A DNA stretch of 7,447 bases from assembly GCA_025362535.1 (NCBI GenBank), contig JANYGE010000272.1:1-7447 (forward strand). The letters are read 5' to 3'. This DNA is from Hyphomicrobiales bacterium. Its GTDB lineage: Bacteria > Pseudomonadota > Alphaproteobacteria > Rhizobiales > Aestuariivirgaceae. The translations under genes and the position numbers were made by a program. Below, piece by piece: positions 1 through 6,157 of the stretch (positions within the stretch are counted from its first letter, which is position 1; every line of letters begins with the position of its first letter). A model generated the notes under the pieces. It was not told where the DNA came from and made no database searches. It saw only the letters and a program-made list of their open reading frames with translations.

Positions 1-624
1 GAAATATTATTTAACGGCAAACCCTTGCCACTGGCGCTCGCCAATCGCGACCGGGATACGCTGCGCCGTATTCAAATGATTTATCAATCAGCAGATACAG
101 CCTTGAATCCACGCCAAAGGGTGCGTGATATTATTGGCCGACCTCTCGAGTTTTACCTTGGCTTGAAGGGCGCTGACCGTGACCGCAAAGTGGTTGCATT
201 GTTGGAATCGATCGAACTTGATGAAAGCTATATTGATCGTTACCCAAGTGAAATGTCTGGCGGGCAAAAGCAGCGCATCTCAATAGCACGGGCATTGGCA
301 GCTGAACCTGAAGTGATCATTTGCGATGAAGTCACATCGGCGCTCGATCAAATCGTGCAAGAAGAAATTCTTTCACTGCTGATGAAGCTGCAAAAAGAAA
401 CCAATGTCACCTATCTGTTTATCACCCATGACATCGCAACAGTGCGGGCGATTTCTGATGAAATCGTGGTGATGCACCGGGGCAAAGTCGTGCAACAAGG
501 TGCTAAATCAAAGGTACTCAACCCACCTTACCCAGCCTACACTGAGCTTTTATTGTCATCAGTTCCACAAATGGATCCAGATTGGCTCACCAATTTGTTG
601 GAGAAACGTAAGGCCAAAGCCTAA
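1..624 (+). CDS. Peptide/nickel-type ABC transporter ATP-binding protein, 3' part (5' end outside window)
   Basis: This is the C-terminal 207 residues of an ABC transporter ATPase. The frame is open to base 1, so the true start and the Walker A loop lie to the left. Numbering from the first codon in the window, the Q-loop is at QMIYQS (Gln29), followed by a TALNPR block typical of DppF/OppF-type ATPases. The signature SGGQKQR is at 86-92, Walker B VIICDE at 105-110, the D-loop SALD at 113-116 and the H-loop ITHD at 141-144. The tail with PPYPAYTELLLSS is the usual C-terminal region of dipeptide/oligopeptide/nickel importer ATPases, which power uptake across the inner membrane. Walker B is followed by DEVTSALD rather than the common DEPTSALD, a variant I associate with rhizobial members and with the second half of fused DppD-DppF proteins. 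Whether this is a fused or single-domain protein cannot be seen. The photolyase gene starts 3 bases after its stop, implying co-transcription. The substrate is unknown. Confidence 0.93.
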   Translation, partial: EILFNGKPLPLALANRDRDTLRRIQMIYQSADTALNPRQRVRDIIGRPLEFYLGLKGADRDRKVVALLESIELDESYIDRYPSEMSGGQKQRISIARALAAEPEVIICDEVTSALDQIVQEEILSLLMKLQKETNVTYLFITHDIATVRAISDEIVVMHRGKVVQQGAKSKVLNPPYPAYTELLLSSVPQMDPDWLTNLLEKRKAKA

Positions 625-627
625 TCG

Positions 628-2031
628 ATGGTAGCACCAAGTTTAGTATGGTTCAGGCAGGATTTGCGCTTGAGCGATAATCCGGCCTTTGCTGCAGCTG
701 CTGCAAAAGGCCCAGTGCTTGCCCTTTATATTTTGGATGATGAAACCCCGGCCAGCTGGTCTTGGGGTGGCGCTTCACGCTGGTGGCTGCATCACAGCTT
801 AGAAAATCTAGCGCAGAAAATTCCGCTCATCCTGCGCCGTGGCAAAGCCGATACGGTGATTGCCAGTCTCTTGCAGGAAACCGAAATCCAATCCGTGCAT
901 TTCACCAGAGACTATGCCCCATGGTCTGGTGCTCTGGAAAAGCGCATCAAGGAAAATTGTGAAAAGCACAATACACCTTGCCACCGCTATGGCGGTTTTT
1001 TGCTGCATGAACCGGAAAGCATTCGAAATGGTGCAGGCGGACCTTATAAAGTTTACACGCCGTTTTCGCGGGCCTGTTTTGCCGCTGGCGAACCACGCAC
1101 CCCAAAGCCAGTGCCGCAATTTGAATATGCTGCAAACACTTTGAAATCAGATCACATCGAAGAGTGGAAACTTCTGCCGACCAAACCCAATTGGGCCGCG
1201 GGAATTGCGGCAAACTGGCAACCGGGTGAGCAGGGTGCACAGATCAATTTAGAAAATTTCACTGCTGATGCTTTGGCAAATTACGCCGAGGGCAGAGACC
1301 GCACCGATCAAGCCTTAACGTCTCGCCTCTCGCCGCATCTGCATTGGGGTGAAATCAGCCCGCATCAGATTTGGCATACAACCCGCAGCGCCATGGCGCG
1401 GGCAGGGGGTGCCTTGGATCGCAGTGGTGAAAAGTTTCTGCAGGAAATTCTCTGGCGCGAATTTTCCTATCACCTGCTGCATCACTTTCCAGATTTTCCT
1501 GATCAGCCTTTCAAGCCAGAATACACCGATTTTCCGTGGGTTGACGATGAAGCCGCACTTAAGTGTTGGCAGCGTGGTGAAACTGGTTATCCCATTGTCG
1601 ATGCCGGCATGCGCGAGCTATGGCACACCGGCATCATGCATAACCGGGCGCGTATGATCACCGCATCATTCCTGATTAAAGATCTGCTAATCCCTTGGCA
1701 GCACGGCGAGCGCTGGTTTTGGGATAGCTTGGTGGATGCTGATATCGGAGCCAATTCTGCCAGCTGGCAATGGGTGGCAGGCTGCGGCGCTGATGCCTCG
1801 CCGTTTTACCGCGTGTTCAATCCCATGCTGCAAGGCGAGAAGTTTGATCCGGACGGGGCCTATGTTAAAAAATGGGTGCCGGAGCTGCGCGATGTGCCCA
1901 AAGAGTTTATCCATTGCCCTTGGGATATGCCCTCCCCACCTAAGCTCTATCCCAAGCGCATGGTTGATCATGCCATGGCAAGAGATCGCGCACTTGCCGC
2001 GTTCAAGTTGATAAAGAAGGAATTACCATGA
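628..2031 (+). CDS. phrB: Deoxyribodipyrimidine photolyase (cryptochrome/photolyase family, class I/III-like)
   Basis: This 467-residue flavoprotein is predicted to split UV-induced cyclobutane pyrimidine dimers using light. The N-terminal antenna domain starts with LVWFRQDLRLSDNPA (residues 6-20), the family's opening motif, which supports the start at 628. The C-terminal FAD domain carries FLQEILWREF (Glu273 and Trp276 match the lesion-contacting Glu274/Trp277 of E. coli PhrB), then TGYPIVDAGMREL, MHNRARMITASFL and QGEKFDPDG. The electron-transfer tryptophan triad appears complete: Trp304, Trp357 and Trp380, with the same spacing as E. coli Trp306/359/382. Asn376 sits four residues before the last Trp, matching the flavin N5-contacting Asn378 typical of photolyases. 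Length is normal (E. coli enzyme about 472). The ANSASWQWVAG block resembles alphaproteobacterial class III CPD photolyases, so class I versus III is open; a cryptochrome-like sensor is less likely. The ribosome site is weak (AAGG 14 bases upstream), suggesting coupling to the ABC gene. It overlaps the next gene by 4 bases. Confidence 0.95.
   Translation: MVAPSLVWFRQDLRLSDNPAFAAAAAKGPVLALYILDDETPASWSWGGASRWWLHHSLENLAQKIPLILRRGKADTVIASLLQETEIQSVHFTRDYAPWSGALEKRIKENCEKHNTPCHRYGGFLLHEPESIRNGAGGPYKVYTPFSRACFAAGEPRTPKPVPQFEYAANTLKSDHIEEWKLLPTKPNWAAGIAANWQPGEQGAQINLENFTADALANYAEGRDRTDQALTSRLSPHLHWGEISPHQIWHTTRSAMARAGGALDRSGEKFLQEILWREFSYHLLHHFPDFPDQPFKPEYTDFPWVDDEAALKCWQRGETGYPIVDAGMRELWHTGIMHNRARMITASFLIKDLLIPWQHGERWFWDSLVDADIGANSASWQWVAGCGADASPFYRVFNPMLQGEKFDPDGAYVKKWVPELRDVPKEFIHCPWDMPSPPKLYPKRMVDHAMARDRALAAFKLIKKELP
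2014..2021 (+). promoter_or_regulatory. Ribosome binding site for the FMN reductase gene
   Basis: AAGAAGGA lies 6 bases before the ATG at 2028, inside the 3' end of the photolyase gene. It is the clearest Shine-Dalgarno sequence in the first gene run and supports the ATGA-overlapping start. Confidence 0.7.
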
Positions 2032-2570
2032 ACATAATCGCCATCAGTGGTGCCTTGCGCAAAGCTTCAAGCAACACAGGCCTGCTGCGCGCGCTGCAAG
2101 CGATTGCTCCAGATGGCGTGACTATCGATATCGCAACATTGCACGGCATTCCGCTTTATGATGGTGATGACGAAGCAGCCTCTGGCAAGCCGCAAGCGGT
2201 GAAAGATTTGGATGCCCGCATCAGGGCCGCAGATGGTGTGATCATTGCAACGCCCGAATATAATTTCTCGATTCCAGGTGTTTTAAAAAACGCCACCGAT
2301 TGGCTTTCGCGCGGAGGCTCGCCGCTTAAGTGGAAACGTGTTGGCATTTTGGGGGCTGCCGATGGCCCCTTGGGCACAGGCCGCGCGCAATATCATCTGC
2401 GCCAGAACCTGCAAGGGCTGGAGGCCATCACCATGCCCAAGCCAGAATTCTTTGCGGGCCACAATTCGACTAAATTCGATTCAGAGGGAAATCTCTTCGA
2501 TGAAGACAGCAAACGGCGCTTGGAGAAATGGCTGCACGCTTTCATCGACTGGATTGTAAAAAAACCTTAA
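2028..2570 (+). CDS. NAD(P)H-dependent FMN reductase family protein (flavodoxin-like fold)
   Basis: This 180-residue cytoplasmic flavoprotein is predicted to transfer electrons from NAD(P)H through FMN to free flavin, quinones or other acceptors (SsuE / ChrR / azoreductase superfamily). The N-terminal ISGALRKASSN (residues 6-16) is the FMN-phosphate loop after the first beta strand. ATPEYNFSIPGVLKNATDWLSR (74-95) is the family's hallmark flavin-binding block, with TPEYN at 75-79 and PGVLKNA at 83-89. Length matches the usual 175-195 residues. The start overlaps the photolyase stop as ATGA and has a good ribosome site, so the two are very likely co-translated. Known relatives include quinone and chromate reductases; which acceptor this one uses cannot be read from sequence. 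A role in keeping the photolyase flavin reduced is conceivable but is inference. Its TAA stop shares the bases TTAA with the stop of the convergent lipoprotein gene. Confidence 0.93.
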   Translation: MNIIAISGALRKASSNTGLLRALQAIAPDGVTIDIATLHGIPLYDGDDEAASGKPQAVKDLDARIRAADGVIIATPEYNFSIPGVLKNATDWLSRGGSPLKWKRVGILGAADGPLGTGRAQYHLRQNLQGLEAITMPKPEFFAGHNSTKFDSEGNLFDEDSKRRLEKWLHAFIDWIVKKP

Positions 2571-2580
2571 CCTTTAGGTT
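2558..2580 (-). terminator. Weak candidate intrinsic terminator for the tadD-like gene
   Basis: Read on the minus strand, AACCT (2580-2576) can pair with AGGTT either at 2573-2569 (2-base loop) or at 2567-2563 (8-base loop). A run of seven T (2564-2558) follows, and five of these remain after the second hairpin. The stem is only 5 bp and the element overlaps the last codons of the gene, so it would be a weak terminator at best. There is no matching T-run on the plus strand for the reductase. Confidence 0.3.
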
Positions 2581-3382
2581 GGTCTTGCAGCTCGGCCCAA
2601 GTATTGGGCTGGGCCAGCATCTGTTGCAAATAAGCCAGGTTCGCTTCCACCTGTTCAGGCGGCAAATCTTTTGAGGCAATCTGGCGGGCTTCATCAAAGC
2701 GCCCCTGCAGGCCAATCACCAAGGCCAAATTCTGCCGCACGCGGGGCTGCAAATCCACCCCCGGTTGCTCAACCGCTGCCCGCAAGATTTTTTCGGCCTC
2801 CGGCAATTTTCCTTCTAAGGCATAAGACATTGCCATATTATTCTGCACCGTCAGCTCATTGGGCTTAAGCTTCAGAGCAGATTGATAGCTTTCACGCGCC
2901 AAGCTGTGGTTGCCCTGCTGATCATAGGCTGAACCTAAAGCCGAAAATGTTTTCCAATCGGCTCCCGGGGCCTTTGTTGCGCGCGCCAGAACCTCAATGG
3001 CTTCCCCAGCCCGACCGGCTGTTAAGATTTGTTTTCCAATCCGCGATTGCAGCGCCCCATCTTCAGGATGCGAGGCGGCAACGGTTTTCAACACTTCAAT
3101 CTGTTCATCGGTCTGGCCCAGCTTGCCAAGATTAGCCGCATAATCCAATCCGATCGCCTCATCACCCTGATTGGCAACCCATTTTTGCGACAAGGCTTCC
3201 GTGCGCGTGAAAGACCCCACATCAGCTTTAGGACCGGCCACACTGCTGATGCTTCCGGTTTCCAGGGGATCAGTTTCAAGCTTGGCTTGTCTGCTCTGGC
3301 AGGCCGCCAAAGCCAAGGCCGAGACCATCAGCAAAACAGGCCAAGTTTTAGCACGGGCGGCAGGCGAAAAATGCACGAACAT
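2567..3382 (-). CDS. tadD: TadD-like tetratricopeptide (TPR) lipoprotein
   Basis: This is a 271-residue exported lipoprotein with a TPR repeat domain. The N-terminus has basic residues (Arg10, Lys12), a hydrophobic core (about 14-27) and a lipobox LAAC with the lipidated cysteine at residue 28, so it should be membrane-anchored in the periplasm. A low-complexity linker (about 30-60) precedes roughly four to five TPR-like helix pairs from about 70 to 236, the clearest being at 143-173 (SALGSAYDQQGNHSLARESY) and 177-205. The end, RQNLALVIGLQGRFDEAR then DLPPEQ and NLAYLQQML, closely resembles what I recall of rhizobial TadD, a pilotin-like accessory of Flp/Tad pilus secretion. No other tad or cpa gene is in the window, so its pilus role is inferred from family only; a general TPR scaffold lipoprotein is the alternative. 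GGAG (3391-3388) lies 5 bases before the ATG. It converges on the FMN reductase, with a 4-base overlap at the stops. Confidence 0.88.
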   Translation of the reverse strand: MFVHFSPAARAKTWPVLLMVSALALAACQSRQAKLETDPLETGSISSVAGPKADVGSFTRTEALSQKWVANQGDEAIGLDYAANLGKLGQTDEQIEVLKTVAASHPEDGALQSRIGKQILTAGRAGEAIEVLARATKAPGADWKTFSALGSAYDQQGNHSLARESYQSALKLKPNELTVQNNMAMSYALEGKLPEAEKILRAAVEQPGVDLQPRVRQNLALVIGLQGRFDEARQIASKDLPPEQVEANLAYLQQMLAQPNTWAELQDQPKG

Positions 3383-3487
3383 AGAAACTCCAAAGTCAAA
3401 ACTACAAACTTGAAGTCAATCATGCTGATTTTTCCTCAATAAACGATTAACCATAACCGCCAGACCCCGACTCAAAAGGTATTTGTA
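3383..3487. promoter_or_regulatory. Divergent intergenic region between the tadD-like gene and the M17 peptidase gene
   Basis: These 105 AT-richer bases separate two divergently read genes and must hold, or lie close to, start signals for both. Ribosome sites are visible: GGAG on the minus strand (3391-3388) and AAAAGG on the plus strand (3474-3479, 8 bases before the ATG). I could not find a -35/-10 pair with acceptable spacing on either strand. The minus strand carries a TTGACT-like hexamer near 3420-3415 but no good partner, and a short near-repeat GGTTATGGTTAAT. One GANTC site (GACTC, 3469-3473), the target of the CcrM methylase of many alphaproteobacteria, lies just before the peptidase gene. 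Confidence 0.5.
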
Positions 3488-4873
3488 ATGATTGATGCTG
3501 CCCAAATTCTTCGAAATGACCAGAAGCCTTCTGTGCCTTTGCGCGTAATCGCCAAGCCCGAACTGGCAAAGCTTCTGCAGGACCTGCCAGCCAAATACGC
3601 CACTCTGGTGAAATCAGCAGGCTTTGATGCAGCACCGCTCACGCTCTTGGTGATTTCCGAAGATGATGGCCACACGCGGGAAATCTGGGTGGGAGCCCCT
3701 GCTAAAACCGCCGATGCCTTCGCATTGGGCAGCATCGCCAGCCGGCTGCCCGAAGGTCATTACCGATTTTTGAACGCTCCGCCGGCGGCCCATCCCCATC
3801 TGGTCGCACTCGGCTGGTGCTTGGAACTTTATAAATATGATCCGTTCCGGCCCGCACCGTTAAAGCAAACCACATTGGAATGCCCCAAATCAGTGGATCG
3901 TGCTGCGGTGTTGAGCGCTGCAAATGCCAGTTTCACTGTGCGTGATCAGATTAACACGCCTGCCAATTTATTTGGGCCAGACGAGCTGGAGGCCGCAGCG
4001 CGTGTTTTAGCCACCCGTCACAAGGCCAAATTAAAAGTTATCAAAGGCAAGGCCTTGGCCAAGGATTTCCCATTGATTGAGGTGGTGGGTGCGGCCAGTA
4101 CGCGGCCCCCAAGATTGATAGATTTCACCTGGGGCAAAGCCTCAGCATCCAAGCTCACCCTCGTGGGCAAAGGCGTGTGCTTTGATACGGGCGGTCTCGA
4201 TATCAAGCCATCAGCAGGTATGCTCCTGATGAAGAAAGACATGGGAGGTGCCGCAAATATTTTAGGCCTTGCCCAAATGATCATGGTGGCCAAACTCAAT
4301 CTGCGTTTGCGCGTGCTGATCCCCGCCGTTGAAAATTCTATCGCGGGCAATGCCTTCCGCCCCGGCGATGTGTTCAAAACCCGCAAAGGTCTCAGTGTTG
4401 AAATTGGCAATACCGATGCCGAGGGGCGTTTGGTGCTGTGTGAAGCCTTGGCCTTGGCCGATGAAGAAAAGCCAGACATGATTATCGATATGGCAACCCT
4501 CACGGGTGCTGCCCGCGTCGCCCTTGGCCCCGATCTGCCACCTTTCTATACGGATGATGCAGATCTTGCAGCCAGCCTTGCTAAACATGCGGCAGCCGAA
4601 AATGATCCGCTCTGGCAATTGCCGCTGTGGCAGCCTTATGCGGCGATGATCGAAACCCCGATTGCCGATTTGAACAATGCCGGAGCTGGTGGTTTTGCAG
4701 GCTCCATTACGGCAGCGCTTTTCCTCAAGCGCTTTGTGGAGAATGCAAAGTCTTATGTGCATTTTGATATTTTCGGCTGGACCCCAACGGCAAAGCCTGG
4801 CCGCCCCAAAGGTGGCGAAGCCCAAGCCATGCGCGCCGTGTTTGCGCTGTTGCAGGAGCGTTTTGCAAAATAG
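3488..4873 (+). CDS. Leucyl aminopeptidase family (M17) metallopeptidase
   Basis: This 461-residue cytoplasmic dizinc (or dimanganese) aminopeptidase is predicted to remove N-terminal residues from short peptides, usually as a hexamer. A less conserved N-terminal domain (about 1-140) precedes the catalytic domain. GKGVCFDTGG (227-236) supplies Lys228 and Asp233, IKPS supplies Lys240, and MKKDMGG supplies Asp251. NTDAEGRL (308-315), the M17 signature, supplies Asp310, Glu312 and Arg314. These match E. coli PepA Lys270, Asp275, Lys282, Asp293, Asp352, Glu354 and Arg356, so the active site looks complete. It is shorter than PepA (503 residues). I recall rhizobial genomes often carrying such a second, shorter M17 paralog beside the standard pepA, so I give no symbol. 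The ATG at 3488 follows AAAAGG at 8 bases. A MarR regulator and an NlpC/P60 peptidase follow on the same strand after 66 bases, suggesting shared expression and a peptide-degradation role. Confidence 0.95.
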   Translation: MIDAAQILRNDQKPSVPLRVIAKPELAKLLQDLPAKYATLVKSAGFDAAPLTLLVISEDDGHTREIWVGAPAKTADAFALGSIASRLPEGHYRFLNAPPAAHPHLVALGWCLELYKYDPFRPAPLKQTTLECPKSVDRAAVLSAANASFTVRDQINTPANLFGPDELEAAARVLATRHKAKLKVIKGKALAKDFPLIEVVGAASTRPPRLIDFTWGKASASKLTLVGKGVCFDTGGLDIKPSAGMLLMKKDMGGAANILGLAQMIMVAKLNLRLRVLIPAVENSIAGNAFRPGDVFKTRKGLSVEIGNTDAEGRLVLCEALALADEEKPDMIIDMATLTGAARVALGPDLPPFYTDDADLAASLAKHAAAENDPLWQLPLWQPYAAMIETPIADLNNAGAGGFAGSITAALFLKRFVENAKSYVHFDIFGWTPTAKPGRPKGGEAQAMRAVFALLQERFAK

Positions 4874-4885
4874 GCTTGCTATTTT
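4867..4885 (+). repeat. Inverted repeat over the M17 peptidase stop codon
   Basis: AAAATAG (4867-4873, ending with the TAG stop) and CTATTTT (4879-4885) form a perfect 7-bp stem with the 5-base loop GCTTG. The stem is mostly A/T and the downstream bases are CCGGG rather than a T-run, so I see it as a weak hairpin, perhaps limiting read-through or protecting the 3' end, and not as a confident terminator. Confidence 0.4.
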
Positions 4886-4902
4886 CCGGGAAGAGGCAAA
4901 GA

Positions 4903-5016
4903 ATGAAACGGTTCCGAAACAATCTGGTGAACGGCCGCAATGTCTTATCCGCTTTCAACACCGCAAGCCTTGCGCCTCTGGCACCATGTGGGCCTGGCGC
5001 AGGTGCGCGATGCTGA
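4903..5016 (+). CDS. Possible 37-codon short ORF overlapping the marR start
   Basis: An ATG at 4903 opens a 37-codon frame (MKRFRNNLVNGRNVLSAF..., ending in TGA at 5014-5016) that runs through the marR start in another frame. It has the better ribosome site: AGAGG (4892-4896) sits 6 bases before its ATG, whereas the marR ATG at 4940 has only a poor GGTGA 9 bases away. The N-terminus is basic (MKRFRNN) and the rest is Ala/Gly/Pro-rich with no recognised domain. The part beyond 4940 is out of frame with a well-conserved MarR sequence, so most of it is probably non-functional as protein. It could act as a leader that delivers ribosomes to the marR start, or it may be chance. Confidence 0.25.
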   Translation: MKRFRNNLVNGRNVLSAFNTASLAPLAPCGPGAGARC

Positions 5017-5284
5017 GCCCGATTTATCGACGCGGCAAATGACGGTTTTACTGTCCATCTATCTCGAAGCCCCGCCCCACACGGTGCGCGCCCTTGCCGC
5101 CAAGCTCAAGGTTTCCAAACCCGTGATCACCCGCGCTTTGGATGCCATGGGCAAATTGGGTTTGGTGACGAGACGCCGCGATGAAACTGATCTGCGCAAT
5201 GTGTTAATCCAACGCACGGTACAAGGGTCACTCTATTTGGAGCGCTTGGCTGATCTAGTCAGCGCCAAATCGCAAGAGCTTTAA
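4940..5284 (+). CDS. Small MarR-family winged-helix transcriptional regulator
   Basis: This 114-residue DNA-binding protein consists of little more than a winged helix-turn-helix domain. After a first helix (about 7-24), LSTRQMTVLLSIY (29-41) and HTVRALAAKLKVS (47-59) lead into the recognition helix KPVITRALDAMGKLGLV (60-76). The wing RRRDETDLRNVLIQRT (78-93) matches the D-x-R wing of MarR proteins, and a C-terminal helix (about 94-112) probably dimerises. It is shorter than the typical 140-160 residues, lacking a long C-terminal helix. The frame is closed by TGA at 4928-4930, so ATG 4940 is the first possible ATG start. Its ribosome site is poor. The NlpC/P60 gene starts 2 bases after its stop, so the pair is almost certainly one transcript. 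It may regulate that unit, though no operator could be identified and no ligand can be inferred. Confidence 0.88.
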   Translation: MSYPLSTPQALRLWHHVGLAQVRDAEPDLSTRQMTVLLSIYLEAPPHTVRALAAKLKVSKPVITRALDAMGKLGLVTRRRDETDLRNVLIQRTVQGSLYLERLADLVSAKSQEL

Positions 5285-5286
5285 CC

Positions 5287-6126
5287 ATGCTAGATAAAAG
5301 ACTGAACGCTTATCGTGATGATCTCGCAGATATTCGCTTAAAAGGCCAAGTGGAAAGCCAGGCTTTTCACGAGGGCCATCTGATGCAAATGCGAGGCCCC
5401 ATCGCCACCTTGCACCGCGCTCCCGCCTTCGATGCAGCGCAAGACACCCAAGTGCTGATGGGCGAAATTATGCGCGTGTTTGATGTGGTTGATGGCTGGG
5501 CCTGGGTGCAATTGCAGCGCGATTCCTATGTGGGTTATCTGCGTCATGAAAGTCTCAACGCTGAACTGCATGTGTCAACGCATAAGATCGCAGTGCCCTC
5601 CACGCTGCTTTTCACCAAACCCAGCATCAAAACTCAACCCGTGCAATTTCTGCCGATGAATGCCGAGATCACCGTTGTAAACCTGCAAGATGATTTTGTT
5701 GAACTGGCCACAGGCGGCTTTATCTTTGCCAAGCATGTGAAGCCAGTGGCGGAAAACCATTCGGATTTTGTGGCCGTTGCCGAACAATTTTTGCGCACGC
5801 CTTATTATTGGGGCGGTAAATCCTATCACGGCCTAGATTGCTCAGGCCTCGTGCAAACCGCGCTGCAAGCCTGCGGCCTTCGCGCGCCGCGCGATGCGGA
5901 TTTGCAAGAAGCTGAACTCGGCGTGCAACTTCAGATCAATGATCTCGATGGCCTGCGCCGGGGCGATCTGCTATTCTGGAAAGGCCATGTGGGTATCATG
6001 CAGAATGACAAATCTCTGCTCCACGCCAATGGGCACCATATGCAGGTAACATCAGAACCCTTGAAGGATGTTATATCGAGAAGCCAAACAACAGAAACCC
6101 CCATCACCTCAATCAAGCGGCTTTGA
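5287..6126 (+). CDS. NlpC/P60 family cysteine peptidase with N-terminal SH3-like domains
   Basis: This 279-residue protein is predicted to be a papain-like cysteine peptidase cutting D-gamma-glutamyl-diamino-acid bonds in murein peptides. A short N-terminal helix region (about 1-20) is followed by two bacterial-SH3-like segments (about 35-95 and 100-153; for instance VVDGWAWVQLQRDSYVGYL at 67-85 and DDFVELATGGFIFAKHV at 135-151). The NlpC/P60 domain is at about 160-279. Catalytic residues are visible: Cys185 in GLDCSGLV, His234 in KGHVGI, and His246 in LLHANG as the third residue. TPYYWGG (171-177) is the usual preceding motif. There is no signal peptide, lipobox or membrane segment, so a cytoplasmic location is likely, as for the recycling enzyme YkfC, which has a similar SH3-plus-NlpC/P60 plan. 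It starts 2 bases after the MarR stop with only a weak AAGAG site, implying translational coupling. The exact substrate is inferred from family only. Confidence 0.93.
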   Translation: MLDKRLNAYRDDLADIRLKGQVESQAFHEGHLMQMRGPIATLHRAPAFDAAQDTQVLMGEIMRVFDVVDGWAWVQLQRDSYVGYLRHESLNAELHVSTHKIAVPSTLLFTKPSIKTQPVQFLPMNAEITVVNLQDDFVELATGGFIFAKHVKPVAENHSDFVAVAEQFLRTPYYWGGKSYHGLDCSGLVQTALQACGLRAPRDADLQEAELGVQLQINDLDGLRRGDLLFWKGHVGIMQNDKSLLHANGHHMQVTSEPLKDVISRSQTTETPITSIKRL

Positions 6127-6157
6127 TTTTGTTGCACTCTTGCGCCCTCCATCTGAT

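Noticed and set aside
105..116. DEVTSALD in place of DEPTSALD in the ABC ATPase (residue numbering from the window's first codon) as a sign of a defective Walker B
   Set aside because: The catalytic Glu110 and Asp109 are present, and the Pro-to-Val variant is, to my knowledge, common in rhizobial dipeptide-type ATPases, so it does not suggest inactivation.
3029..3442. A 137-codon plus-strand frame antisense to the TadD-like gene and extending into the intergenic region
   Set aside because: The opposite strand encodes a clear TPR lipoprotein, and the plus-strand product has biased, domain-free sequence typical of a shadow frame.
3383..3487. CtrA-type TTAA-N7-TTAA site in the divergent intergenic region
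   Set aside because: A TTAA is present near 3447-3450, but the second half-site at the right spacing is absent.
4053..4064. A perfect 12-base palindrome CCTTGGCCAAGG
   Set aside because: It lies within codons for an alternating Ala/Leu/Lys stretch (KALAKD) in the aminopeptidase and is explained by codon choice; no partner copy or regulatory context was seen.
4018..4503. A 161-codon minus-strand frame across the M17 catalytic motifs
   Set aside because: The codons of the conserved metal-binding motifs explain the open frame; no domain or ribosome site supports expression.
4262..4825. A 187-codon open frame on the minus strand inside the aminopeptidase gene
   Set aside because: It lies fully antisense to a gene with an intact M17 active site, its product shows no recognisable domain, and it has no independent support. 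It is treated as a shadow frame.
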